This document shows positions 7,687 to 14,921 of a stretch of 18,229 nucleotides of DNA, piece by piece. Position numbers and translations under genes: made by a program. Below the pieces are notes generated by a model. The model saw nothing but the letters and a program-made list of their open reading frames with translations. It was not told the origin of the DNA and did not search any database. Where the stretch lies: positions 1 to 18,229 of the forward strand of contig CAAGFF010000073.1 of assembly GCA_900769055.1 (NCBI GenBank), written 5' to 3'. The stretch is from an uncultured Prevotella sp. (lineage in GTDB: Bacteria; Bacteroidota; Bacteroidia; Bacteroidales; Bacteroidaceae). Numbering within the stretch: position 1 is the first letter of the stretch; every line of letters begins with the position of its first letter.

Positions 7687-7744
7687 CTTCGACGAGTTAA
7701 TTCTCTTCTTGTTTGAGTCAACCCTTTGTATAAAGGCTTATAAC

Positions 7745-7776
7745 TCGTCTACCCGTAAACTCGTCTACTTGTCAAC
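7745..7776. repeat. 8-nt tandem array, right arm
   Basis: TCGTCTAC, CCGTAAAC, TCGTCTAC and TTGTCAAC are complements of the left-arm type of unit (on the other strand GTTGACAA, GTAGACGA, GTTTACGG, GTAGACGA). With 7623-7654 they make an imperfect inverted repeat around a 90-nt centre that contains the 29-nt unit and a CCTTT-GTAT-AAAGG palindrome (7723-7736). Confidence 0.8.
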
Positions 7777-7792
7777 TATAAAAAGAATATTC

Positions 7793-7832
7793 AGGGATGA
7801 CATACTCACGTGAGAGTGGTCATCCCTTTTTT
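7793..7832 (+). terminator. Intrinsic terminator or attenuator before the GH109 gene
   Basis: AGGGATGAC (7793-7801) pairs fully with GTCATCCCT (7819-7827); CTCACGTGAG lies in the loop and can extend the stem. A run of six T follows (7827-7832). It lies 177 nt after the aldolase stop and only 30 nt before the GH109 start codon. A CTTTAA-C-TTAAAG palindrome (7837-7849) sits between it and that start. Confidence 0.85.
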
Positions 7833-7862
7833 CAACCTTTAACTTAAAGAAATAGAGAGAGA

Positions 7863-9431
7863 ATGAAAACAATCCGTTTGGCAATTTCGGCGATTGTTTT
7901 GGCAGCAACAGCTACGCTTGTTCCGGGCAATATGGCCGCACAGTCCCTGTCACCATCCACCAAGTGGCATTGGAACAAGGGTACAATAGTAGTTGACTCA
8001 CCTGAACGTCCAGCAGGACAGCAGTCGGTAATGGGACTTACCGCTCCAAAGATGGAGGTGGTAAGAGTTGGTTTTGTAGGCCTTGGCATGAGAGGCCCAG
8101 GCGCAGTAGAGCGCTTTACCTACATTCCCGGTACCCACATCGTTGCCTTGTGCGACTATGAGCAGGCCCGCGCGGAAAGATGTCAGGAATACATCCGCAA
8201 GGCCAGCCTTCCGCCAGCAGCAATATATTCAGGCGAGGAAGGCTACAAGGCGGTATGCGAGCGTGAGGATATAGACCTCGTGTACATAGCCGCAGACTGG
8301 GATCATCACTTCCCGATAGCTAAGTATGCGCTTGAGCATGGAAAGCATGTGGCAATAGAAGTGCCGTCGGCAATGAACCTTGAGCAGTGCTGGGAACTAA
8401 TCAACCTCTCGGAGACAACACGCAAACATTGCTTCATACTGGAGAACTGCTGCTATGACTGGTTCGAAATGAATACCCTTAACATGGCACAGCACGGAGT
8501 GTTTGGTGAGGTGCTACGTGCACAGGGCGCATACATTCACAACCTCGATGACTTCTGGGACTATTACTGGAAGACGGATGCCAATGATAAGCTCGGATGG
8601 AGACTACGTTACAATATGGAGAGCCGTGGCGACCTGTATGCAACACATGGACTTGGTCCTGTTGCTCAGGCTCTTGACATACACCGTGGCGACCGCATGG
8701 CTACGCTCGTTGCCATGGATACCAAGTCAGTACACGGAGTGGAGCTGGTGGAGAAGGCTACTGGCAAGAAGTGCGACAACTTCCGCAATGGTGACCATAC
8801 CACGACCCTTATCCGTACTGCCAACGGAAAGGTGATAGAGATACAGCACAACGTAATGAACCCGCAGCCGTACAACCGCCTGTATCAGCTTACTGGAACA
8901 AGAGGCTTCGCCAACAAATATCCTGTCGAGGGTTACGCTGTTGACTCAAAGCAAATGGCTGCATCAGGCGTTCAGCCACAGGTGGACAATCTAAACACCC
9001 ACTCGTTCCTTCCGCAGGCTGAGGTTGCCTCGTTGGTGGCCAAGTATCAGCACCCGATATTGAAGAAGTATGGTGAGATGGCTAAGGAAGTTGGTGGTCA
9101 TGGCGGTATGGACTTCATCATGGATAGCCGACTGGTGTATTGTCTGCAGAATGGGCTGCCTCTTGATATGGATGTCTATGATATGGCGGAATGGTGCTGC
9201 CTTGCCGAACTTGGCTCACTGTCTATGGACAATGGCTGTGCAGCAGTTGCCTTCCCTGACTTCACACGTGGACACTGGAACGACGTGAAGGGATATAAGC
9301 ACGCTTTTGCATCTCCAGAGGATGAGGCCGCCGCTGAGGCTGCCGCCAAGGCTGCAACAGCCAAGCTGAAAGAGCGTGGTGCCAAGGAATGGGCAAAGAT
9401 TGAGAAGAAGGCAAAGAAGGCTAAGAAATAA
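7863..9431 (+). CDS. Exported Gfo/Idh/MocA-family protein, GH109 type (alpha-N-acetylgalactosaminidase-like)
   Basis: 522 residues. A signal peptide covers about 1-27 (hydrophobic ISAIVLAATATLV, then NMAAQ); it has no twin arginine. The NAD-binding Rossmann fold has GFVGLGMRGPG (70-80), D98 at the end of the second strand and IEVPSA (165-170). The GH109 region has LENCCYDWFEM (193-203) and GDLYATHGLGPVA (256-268), where Y259 and H262 match the Tyr-x-x-His spacing of the characterised GH109 active site. GH109 enzymes cleave alpha-linked N-acetylgalactosamine using NAD+ by an oxidation-elimination route; activity here is inferred. Residues about 483-522 form an Ala/Glu/Lys-rich tail ending in a run of lysines, not part of the core fold. 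Only a terminator-like hairpin and no clear TAnnTTTG promoter lies directly upstream. Confidence 0.82.
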   Translation: MKTIRLAISAIVLAATATLVPGNMAAQSLSPSTKWHWNKGTIVVDSPERPAGQQSVMGLTAPKMEVVRVGFVGLGMRGPGAVERFTYIPGTHIVALCDYEQARAERCQEYIRKASLPPAAIYSGEEGYKAVCEREDIDLVYIAADWDHHFPIAKYALEHGKHVAIEVPSAMNLEQCWELINLSETTRKHCFILENCCYDWFEMNTLNMAQHGVFGEVLRAQGAYIHNLDDFWDYYWKTDANDKLGWRLRYNMESRGDLYATHGLGPVAQALDIHRGDRMATLVAMDTKSVHGVELVEKATGKKCDNFRNGDHTTTLIRTANGKVIEIQHNVMNPQPYNRLYQLTGTRGFANKYPVEGYAVDSKQMAASGVQPQVDNLNTHSFLPQAEVASLVAKYQHPILKKYGEMAKEVGGHGGMDFIMDSRLVYCLQNGLPLDMDVYDMAEWCCLAELGSLSMDNGCAAVAFPDFTRGHWNDVKGYKHAFASPEDEAAAEAAAKAATAKLKERGAKEWAKIEKKAKKAKK

Positions 9432-9456
9432 AAGCCTGTTGCTGAGGATATTGAAA

Positions 9457-9501
9457 AAGCGGACTGGAAGCCTAATGGGCTTTCGGTCCGCTTGGGTTTT
9501 T
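9457..9501. terminator. Bidirectional intrinsic terminator
   Basis: AAGCGGAC (9457-9464) pairs with GTCCGCTT (9486-9493), with an inner AAGCC/GGCTT stem (9468-9472 and 9478-9482). Five T follow on the plus strand (9497-9501, after GGG) and a run of A precedes the left arm, giving a T tail on the minus strand as well. It ends the GH109 transcript and can end the convergent nnr/DUF4831-like transcript. Confidence 0.85.
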
Positions 9502-9526
9502 ATGGAGGGGTGATTATTGTGAGTAC

Positions 9527-9616
9527 AGTTAATCTAGTGTTTCTAGTTAATCTAGTTAGTCTAGTTAATCTAGTGATTCTAGTTAATCTAGTGTTTCTAG
9601 TGTGCTTAGTAATTTT
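9527..9616. repeat. 9-nt tandem array, ten units
   Basis: Ten units of exactly 9 nt, all starting AGT. AGTTAATCT occurs at units 1, 3, 5 and 7; the even units are AGTGTTTCT, AGTTAGTCT, AGTGATTCT and AGTGTTTCT; units 9 and 10 decay to AGTGTGCTT and AGTAATTTT. The alternation suggests growth as an 18-nt dimer. A small open frame through it encodes only a Val-Asn-Leu/Val-x-Leu repeat and is not a credible gene. Confidence 0.85.
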
Positions 9617-9665
9617 GATAATCGAAAAATCGAGTTATCGATGGCTCAGTGGTAGGAGCTGTTGG

Positions 9666-10718
9666 CTATTTCTCTAATGGTAGTGCCTCAATGCTAAGGA
9701 TGCTTCCGTTGAGTGGGTCGAGGACAAGCTTGCTGCTCTGCTTTTTCCCGAACAGCTCGCCGCTGAGTGCTTCCACCTTGCCGAACTGTGGGGCTGTGAA
9801 GATTTTCCTTGCCAACTGCGACTTGTTGCCTCCAAATATTGTTGCCTCCATTTTTGCAGGGATGTTTACCCTGAGGCCAATATCATTCTTGTCCTTCTTG
9901 TCGGCTTCCAGCTCTGTCTCGTTGTCTACAGACTTGGTCTTAGCTATACTAATATAATAAGGTGTACCGGAAAGGTCGTCTGCATCGACAAGTCCGAAGT
10001 GTTGGCTAAAGCGGAAAAGCAATTCGCGGTCGGTCTCGTTTCTCGGCACGAAGTATAGCGTTGTCATGGTGGTGTCTTTGCGGGTCGTTCCTGCGAATAC
10101 CTGCAAGAGAGCCTTCTCCTGAGTGTCAAGCTCTGTCATCATAATCTTGAGCTGCGTACCATCCTTTGGCATGAAGTCTGCCTCACCCCTTGACAGTTGA
10201 GTTCTGCTGTCCCTGATGTCGTATATCTCGTTAGCTGTCAGTTCGGCCATTTTTGCCGTGCTTGTTGCTGAGATAATGTCTTGTGACATGTAGTCCTTTG
10301 GGTTGAGGAATGCCTTTTGGGGTGACGGAATGAATGTTGGTAATGGTTTCACACCCTTTGCGTCGGCATTTATTGCCAGCAACAGACCGTTGTCTGACCT
10401 AACGGCCTTTACGACATGGTGCTTATTGTCAAGGCTGAGCTTGAAGTACTTTGCCGAGTCTGGCTCAGCAACGGCATACATGTCGGTCTTTATGATTCGG
10501 TACGTAGTGGATGGTGCCAACTGAACGTTGTCAAGCTTCATGTATTTCCGTGCGTATGGTGCGAACTGTCCTGGCTCATATGTCGTTTTCTCAATGAGCA
10601 GGTTGATGTGGATTGCTGTCTTCGGCAGGTAGTAGGATATAGCTTCCTCAGCCGTCTGGGCTTTTGCGCAGAAGATGGCGAGTGCGGAAAGCAGGGTTGT
10701 CGATAAGAGTCTTCTCAT
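9666..10718 (-). CDS. Exported protein resembling DUF4831
   Basis: 350 residues with a signal peptide (MRRLLSTTLLSALAIFCAKAQ, cleavage after about residue 20). The mature part starts with the segment EEAISYYLPKTAIHINLLIEKTTYEPGQFAPYA, which I associate with the DUF4831 family of Bacteroidales secreted proteins of about 350 residues. No catalytic motif, lipobox or membrane helix is visible. The function of the family is not known to me. It lies 34 nt after nnr on the same strand and has no promoter of its own in that gap, so the two are likely cotranscribed. The family name is from recall of its opening motif; a profile search would settle it. Confidence 0.75.
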   Translation of the reverse strand: MRRLLSTTLLSALAIFCAKAQTAEEAISYYLPKTAIHINLLIEKTTYEPGQFAPYARKYMKLDNVQLAPSTTYRIIKTDMYAVAEPDSAKYFKLSLDNKHHVVKAVRSDNGLLLAINADAKGVKPLPTFIPSPQKAFLNPKDYMSQDIISATSTAKMAELTANEIYDIRDSRTQLSRGEADFMPKDGTQLKIMMTELDTQEKALLQVFAGTTRKDTTMTTLYFVPRNETDRELLFRFSQHFGLVDADDLSGTPYYISIAKTKSVDNETELEADKKDKNDIGLRVNIPAKMEATIFGGNKSQLARKIFTAPQFGKVEALSGELFGKKQSSKLVLDPLNGSILSIEALPLEK

Positions 10719-10752
10719 GATGTTATTTCTAAGGGATAATTGTATGCTGTTG

Positions 10753-12270
10753 TTATTCTTGGATGCTTCTGAATGCCATCGGCAGATGGTCTATGATGTC
10801 GCTTGCGATGAGGCTTTCCTTGCCCAGCTTACTGGCAGCGATGTCGCCTGCCAGTCCGTGCAGGTATACTCCCAGCAGACAAGCGTGCTCCTCGCTGTAG
10901 CCGCGGGCGAGCAGTCCCGTGAGGATGCCCGTAAGCACATCTCCGCTTCCTGCTGTTGCCATTCCGCTGTTGCCGGTGTTGTTGAAGAATACCTTGCCTT
11001 GTGGTGTGCAGATAGCGGTGTAGTGTCCTTTCAGAATGATGAACGCCTCATGTCTCTCGGCAAAGTCCAATGTCTTAGTGAGCCTGTCGTAGTCGCCATT
11101 GGCGGCGTTGCTGGTAAGCTTGTCCATCTCCTTGGGATGAGGAGTCATAATCAAGTTCCTTGGCAGTTGCTGTAGCCAGGCACGATGGTTTGCAAGGATG
11201 TTGAGCGCATCGGCATCGGCCACTATCGGACAATGGGTGCGCTTGAACTGCCCAATCAGAGCTACGGCCGTAGTTTCTGCCTGTCCCAGCCCAGGTCCTA
11301 TGCCCAGTGCGTCAATGTCATCTGCACTTGCTGACTCTGAGAACACTTCTGCGTCAGGGTCTATGGACAGCACGGCCTCTGGTACGGATATTTGCATGGT
11401 CTGGCAATTGTTCTTAGGCGTGCGTGCGGTTACTTTTCCTGCCCCACTTCTCAGGCAGGCCTTCGTTGCCAGCACTGCTGCACCAGCCATGCCGTAGCTT
11501 CCCGCCACAATGAGGGCATTGCCCATGCTCCCCTTGTGAACGAAGTCTGGTCTTGGTCTGACGAGCTTCCTGATATCGGCCTCGTCAACGATGCTGTATT
11601 TGCATTCTGTATTGTCGGCATATTCCTTGCTCAGTCCGATGTCGAGGATTTGCAGTTTGCCGATATATGGCTGGTTGTCGGCGAACATCATTGCGAGTTT
11701 CTTGTACTGCAAGGTCAGGGTAACGTCAGCTCTGATTATGTTTGCCCTGATGTTGTAGGTGTTGTCCTCGCACATCAGTCCCGAAGGGATGTCGATGCTG
11801 ACAACCTTGGACGGCGACTGGTTAATATACTTCACAAGCGATGCGAAGCCGCCTGACAACGGTTTATTGATTCCCGACCCAAACAGACCATCGACAACAA
11901 GAGTGTCCTCAGTGAGCTGAGGAGGGTCGAAGTTGAGGCTAATCTCCGTGAACGACTTTATCTTCTTACTCTCGCTGAGCCGTTTCTTGTTGATGTTGCA
12001 GTCGGCAGACAGGTTGTTGTGGATGTTGAACAGATATACGCTGACCTGGTAGCCTTTGTCTGCGAGCATTCTTGCTACGGCAAGTGCATCGCCGCCATTG
12101 TTGCCAGGCCCTGCAAACACCACGACAGGAGTCTGCGAAGACCATCTCTCGGCAATGGCATGAGTGATGGCCTTGGCTGCCCTCTCCATCAGGTCTATGG
12201 ACGAGATGGGTTCGTGCTCAATGGTGTATTTGTCATGCTCGTGAATTTGAGCAGAGGTAAAAATCTTCAT
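10753..12270 (-). CDS. nnr: Bifunctional NAD(P)H-hydrate epimerase / ADP-dependent NAD(P)H-hydrate dehydratase
   Basis: 505 residues, cytoplasmic metabolite-repair enzyme. It epimerises and dehydrates the damaged NAD(P)H hydrates back to usable cofactor. The N-terminal YjeF domain (about 1-215) has FAGPGNNGGDALAVAR, VDGLFGSGI and SIDIPSGL. The C-terminal ribokinase-like domain (about 230-505) has HKGSMGNALIVAGS, GIGPGLG, MTPHPKEM, and the ATP/ADP and catalytic motif GMATAGSGDVLTG. The frame opens at a TTG (12286-12288), but that codon overlaps the -7 boxes; the ATG at 12268-12270 gives the normal family N-terminus (MKIFTSAQIHEHD). It is divergent from hpt and heads a two-gene operon with the DUF4831-like gene. 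Confidence 0.93.
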   Translation of the reverse strand: MKIFTSAQIHEHDKYTIEHEPISSIDLMERAAKAITHAIAERWSSQTPVVVFAGPGNNGGDALAVARMLADKGYQVSVYLFNIHNNLSADCNINKKRLSESKKIKSFTEISLNFDPPQLTEDTLVVDGLFGSGINKPLSGGFASLVKYINQSPSKVVSIDIPSGLMCEDNTYNIRANIIRADVTLTLQYKKLAMMFADNQPYIGKLQILDIGLSKEYADNTECKYSIVDEADIRKLVRPRPDFVHKGSMGNALIVAGSYGMAGAAVLATKACLRSGAGKVTARTPKNNCQTMQISVPEAVLSIDPDAEVFSESASADDIDALGIGPGLGQAETTAVALIGQFKRTHCPIVADADALNILANHRAWLQQLPRNLIMTPHPKEMDKLTSNAANGDYDRLTKTLDFAERHEAFIILKGHYTAICTPQGKVFFNNTGNSGMATAGSGDVLTGILTGLLARGYSEEHACLLGVYLHGLAGDIAASKLGKESLIASDIIDHLPMAFRSIQE

Positions 12271-12277
12271 ATCGATG

Positions 12278-12293
12278 CAAAAATACAAAATTA
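12278..12293 (-). promoter_or_regulatory. Two abutting -7 boxes for nnr
   Basis: On the minus strand TAATTTTG (12293-12286) is followed at once by TATTTTTG (12285-12278). Both match TAnnTTTG. Neither has a clear TTTG at -33. The distal box would give a leader of about 10 nt, the proximal one a nearly leaderless transcript. Confidence 0.6.
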
Positions 12294-12379
12294 TTACTAA
12301 TCATGGCTTATCTTAGGCTATATTTTTAGTAATTTTACATATGTAGAGGCTTTGATGATACAAAAAACGAGCAGATTAT

Positions 12380-12410
12380 TTTGATATTCCCACGTTTTGC
12401 ACTAACTTTG
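12380..12410 (+). promoter_or_regulatory. Promoter of the hpt-adk-obg operon
   Basis: TTTG (12380-12383), a 19-nt spacer and TAACTTTG (12403-12410) match the Bacteroidetes consensus fully. The leader to the ATG at 12437 is about 22 nt. Confidence 0.82.
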
Positions 12411-12436
12411 CCACAATAAATAACTAAAGTCACACA

Positions 12437-12973
12437 ATGAGTATTGTTAAAATCAAGGATAAGACGTTCAGAACGTTTATCCCTGAAGAGCAGATTGCAG
12501 AGAGGGTAAAAGCTGTTGCAGAGAGGATTAATGAGGACTTGGCCGACAAGAATCCGCTCTTCCTTGCTGTCCTTAATGGATCGTTTATCTTTGCTGCAGA
12601 CCTTATGAGAAATATCACTATTCCCTGCGAGATATCGTTTGTAAAACTGGCATCTTATCAGGGCACGACATCAACGGGAGTCATCAAGGAAGTCATAGGA
12701 CTTAATGAGGACCTCTCCGGTCGTACGGTGGTCATTCTGGAAGATATCGTTGACACAGGCTTTACCATAAAGCGCATGATTGAGACACTTGGCACGCGTG
12801 GCCCGGAGTCGGTGCATGTCTGCACTCTGCTTCTCAAGCCTGGAAAACTACAGGTTCCTCTGAACATTGAGTATGCGGCGATGGAAATTCCAAACGACTT
12901 CATTGTGGGCTATGGACTTGATTACGACCAGCAAGGCCGAAACTTAAGGGATATTTATACATTAGTGGAATAA
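12437..12973 (+). CDS. hpt: Hypoxanthine phosphoribosyltransferase
   Basis: 178 residues. It joins hypoxanthine (and usually guanine) to PRPP to give IMP or GMP, the purine salvage step. The PRPP-binding loop VVILEDIVDTGFT (about 95-107) is intact, as are the early LAVLNGSFIFAADL segment and the C-terminal FIVGYGLDYDQQGRNLRDIY that closes over the base. Length fits the 6-oxopurine phosphoribosyltransferase family. It is the first gene behind a consensus promoter and is followed by adk after 4 nt. Confidence 0.94.
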   Translation: MSIVKIKDKTFRTFIPEEQIAERVKAVAERINEDLADKNPLFLAVLNGSFIFAADLMRNITIPCEISFVKLASYQGTTSTGVIKEVIGLNEDLSGRTVVILEDIVDTGFTIKRMIETLGTRGPESVHVCTLLLKPGKLQVPLNIEYAAMEIPNDFIVGYGLDYDQQGRNLRDIYTLVE

Positions 12974-12977
12974 AAGC

Positions 12978-13550
12978 ATGAAGAATATTGTTATTTTCGG
13001 TGCTCCTGGTTCAGGTAAGGGAACACAGAGCGAACTGATGATTAAGAAGTATGGCTTCGGACATATCTCTACAGGAGACGTGTTGCGTGCCGAGATAAAG
13101 AATGGTACCGAGCTTGGAAAGACTGCCAAGGGATTTATCGACAACGGACAGCTCATACCCGATGAGCTGATGATAGATATCCTTGCCAGCGTCTATGACA
13201 GTTTCGGAAAGGAACATAAGGGAGTAATCTTCGATGGCTTCCCAAGAACCATTCCTCAGGCTGAGGCCCTGAAGAAGATGCTTGCTGAGAGAGGACACTG
13301 CATAGCAGCCATGATAGAGCTGTATGCTCCGGAAGACATTCTTATGGCTCGTCTGCTCAACCGCGGCAAGCAACAGGGACGCTCAGACGACAATGAGGAA
13401 ACTATCAACAAGCGACTCGCCGTTTACAACAGCCAAACGGCTCCACTCATTGACTGGTATAAGAATGAGGGGCTGCATCACTATGTGAAGAGCTATGGTG
13501 AGCTTGACGTTATCTTCGGTGATGTATGTAAAATAATAGATGAATTGTAG
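12978..13550 (+). CDS. adk: Adenylate kinase (short-lid form)
   Basis: 190 residues. It interconverts ATP + AMP and 2 ADP. The P-loop GAPGSGKGTQ (8-17), the AMP-binding region STGDVLRAEI and FDGFPRT (about 85-91), and the arginine-rich RGRSDD-type lid segment GRSDDNEETINKR are present. The lid is the short type without the four-cysteine zinc finger, which explains the length below the 214 residues of the E. coli enzyme. It starts 4 nt after hpt, so the two are cotranscribed and probably translationally linked. Confidence 0.95.
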   Translation: MKNIVIFGAPGSGKGTQSELMIKKYGFGHISTGDVLRAEIKNGTELGKTAKGFIDNGQLIPDELMIDILASVYDSFGKEHKGVIFDGFPRTIPQAEALKKMLAERGHCIAAMIELYAPEDILMARLLNRGKQQGRSDDNEETINKRLAVYNSQTAPLIDWYKNEGLHHYVKSYGELDVIFGDVCKIIDEL

Positions 13551-13556
13551 GGGTAA

Positions 13557-13739
13557 AGTGAAAAGTGAAGAATGAAGAGTGAAGAATCCAATGGCAAGTG
13601 TTGGATAAAACTTCTTAAATAGTTTTATATATAGATTCTTCACTCTTCGCTCTTCACTCTTCGCTCTTCACTCTTCACCCTTCACTTTAATTCCCTTCAT
13701 CTATATGATTTTTCACTCTTCACCCTTCACTCTTCACTT
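13557..13739. repeat. 7-nt tandem arrays in opposed orientation between adk and obg
   Basis: Left arm: four 7-nt units of the AGTGAAG type (13557-13584). Right arm: seven units of the TTCACTC/TTCGCTC type (13639-13687), a 24-nt break, then four more (13712-13739). The arms are complementary: 15 nt at 13574-13588 are the perfect complement of 13634-13648 and pairing can extend outward with few mismatches, around a 45-nt loop. The last unit ends 6 nt before the obg start codon, so the array lies in the untranslated stretch that must be crossed for obg expression. No TAnnTTTG box is seen inside it. Confidence 0.88.
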
Positions 13740-13745
13740 ATAATA

Positions 13746-14921
13746 ATGGCAGAATCAAACTTCGTAGATTATGTAAAGATATATTGCCGCTCCGGCAAGG
13801 GCGGCAAGGGGTCTATGCACCTCAGACATGTCAAGTACAATCCCAATGGCGGTCCCGATGGCGGTGACGGCGGTAGGGGTGGCGACATAATACTTCGTGG
13901 CAACCACAACTATTGGACACTGCTTCATCTGAAGTATCAGCGGCACGTTTTTGCCGAGCATGGAGGCAACGGTGGACGCGACAAATGTCACGGTACCGAT
14001 GGTAAGGACCAGTATATTGATGTTCCTTGTGGTACCGTGGTGTATGATGCAGAGACGGGAAAGTATATCTGCGATGTCACTTATGACGGACAGGAGGTTG
14101 TGTTGCTAAAGGGCGGCAGGGGCGGTCTTGGTAATTTCCAGTTCCGCACAGCCACCAATCAGGCACCTCGTTTTGCTCAGCCTGGCGAGCCAATGCAGGA
14201 GCGTACTGTCATTATGGAGCTGAAGCTGCTTGCTGATGTCGGTCTCGTAGGATTTCCAAATGCTGGCAAGTCTACATTGCTGTCGGCACTCTCCAGTGCC
14301 CGTCCTAAGATAGCCAACTATCCCTTTACCACTCTTGAGCCAAGTCTCGGTATAGTGGCCTACCGCGACAACAAATCATTTGTCATGGCTGACATTCCTG
14401 GTATCATCGAGGGAGCAAGCGAGGGCAAGGGACTCGGACTGAGGTTCCTGAGACACATTGAACGAAACTCGCTGCTGCTTTTCATGGTTCCTGGAGATAC
14501 CGATGACATAAAGCGTGAATATGAGGTGCTGCTCAACGAGCTGAAGCAGTTCAATCCAGAAATGCTCGACAAGCACAGGGTGCTGGCGGTTACAAAATGT
14601 GATCTCCTCGACGAGGAACTTATGGAGATGCTACGTGAGCATCTGCCTGAAGACCTGCCTGTGGTGTTCATTTCGTCTGTAACGGGACTTGGCATGGCAG
14701 AGCTGAAGGATGTGCTGTGGCGTGAGCTGAACAGCGAGAGCAATAAGCTGCAGGGCATAACTTCCGAGGATACGCTCGTCCACCGTGACAAGGATATGTC
14801 GAAGTTCCTTGTAGAGATGCAGGATGAGGGAGAGGATATTGAGTTCGTTGACGAGGAGGACATAGAGGATATTGAGGAACTTGACGATTACGAGTACGAG
14901 GAGGACTATGATGAAGAGTAA
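13746..14921 (+). CDS. obg: Obg GTPase
   Basis: 391 residues. Obg is an essential GTPase tied to 50S ribosome assembly and stress responses. The glycine-rich Obg fold fills about 1-160 (repeated GGPDGGDGGRGG-like motifs). The G domain follows: GFPNAGKST (169-177), switch TT at 195-196, DIPG (216-219), and TKCD in place of the canonical NKxD, which I regard as lineage-typical. Instead of an ordered C-terminal domain it ends in a strongly acidic tail of about 35 residues rich in Glu, Asp and Tyr. It is preceded by the 7-nt arrays and overlapped at its 3' end by pgeF. Confidence 0.95.
   Translation: MAESNFVDYVKIYCRSGKGGKGSMHLRHVKYNPNGGPDGGDGGRGGDIILRGNHNYWTLLHLKYQRHVFAEHGGNGGRDKCHGTDGKDQYIDVPCGTVVYDAETGKYICDVTYDGQEVVLLKGGRGGLGNFQFRTATNQAPRFAQPGEPMQERTVIMELKLLADVGLVGFPNAGKSTLLSALSSARPKIANYPFTTLEPSLGIVAYRDNKSFVMADIPGIIEGASEGKGLGLRFLRHIERNSLLLFMVPGDTDDIKREYEVLLNELKQFNPEMLDKHRVLAVTKCDLLDEELMEMLREHLPEDLPVVFISSVTGLGMAELKDVLWRELNSESNKLQGITSEDTLVHRDKDMSKFLVEMQDEGEDIEFVDEEDIEDIEELDDYEYEEDYDEE

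Noticed and set aside
9643..9662. tRNA-like D-arm stretch (GGCTCAGTGGTAGGAGC)
   Set aside because: No matching acceptor stem, anticodon stem or GGTTCGA T-loop at the right distances; the following bases are the end of the DUF4831-like gene.
9492..9677. Small plus-strand open frame over the 9-nt array
   Set aside because: Its protein is only a Leu/Val repeat caused by the 9-nt period and starts inside a terminator.
10675..11175. Plus-strand open frame across the nnr/DUF4831-like junction
   Set aside because: It overlaps two well-supported minus-strand genes and resembles no family I know.
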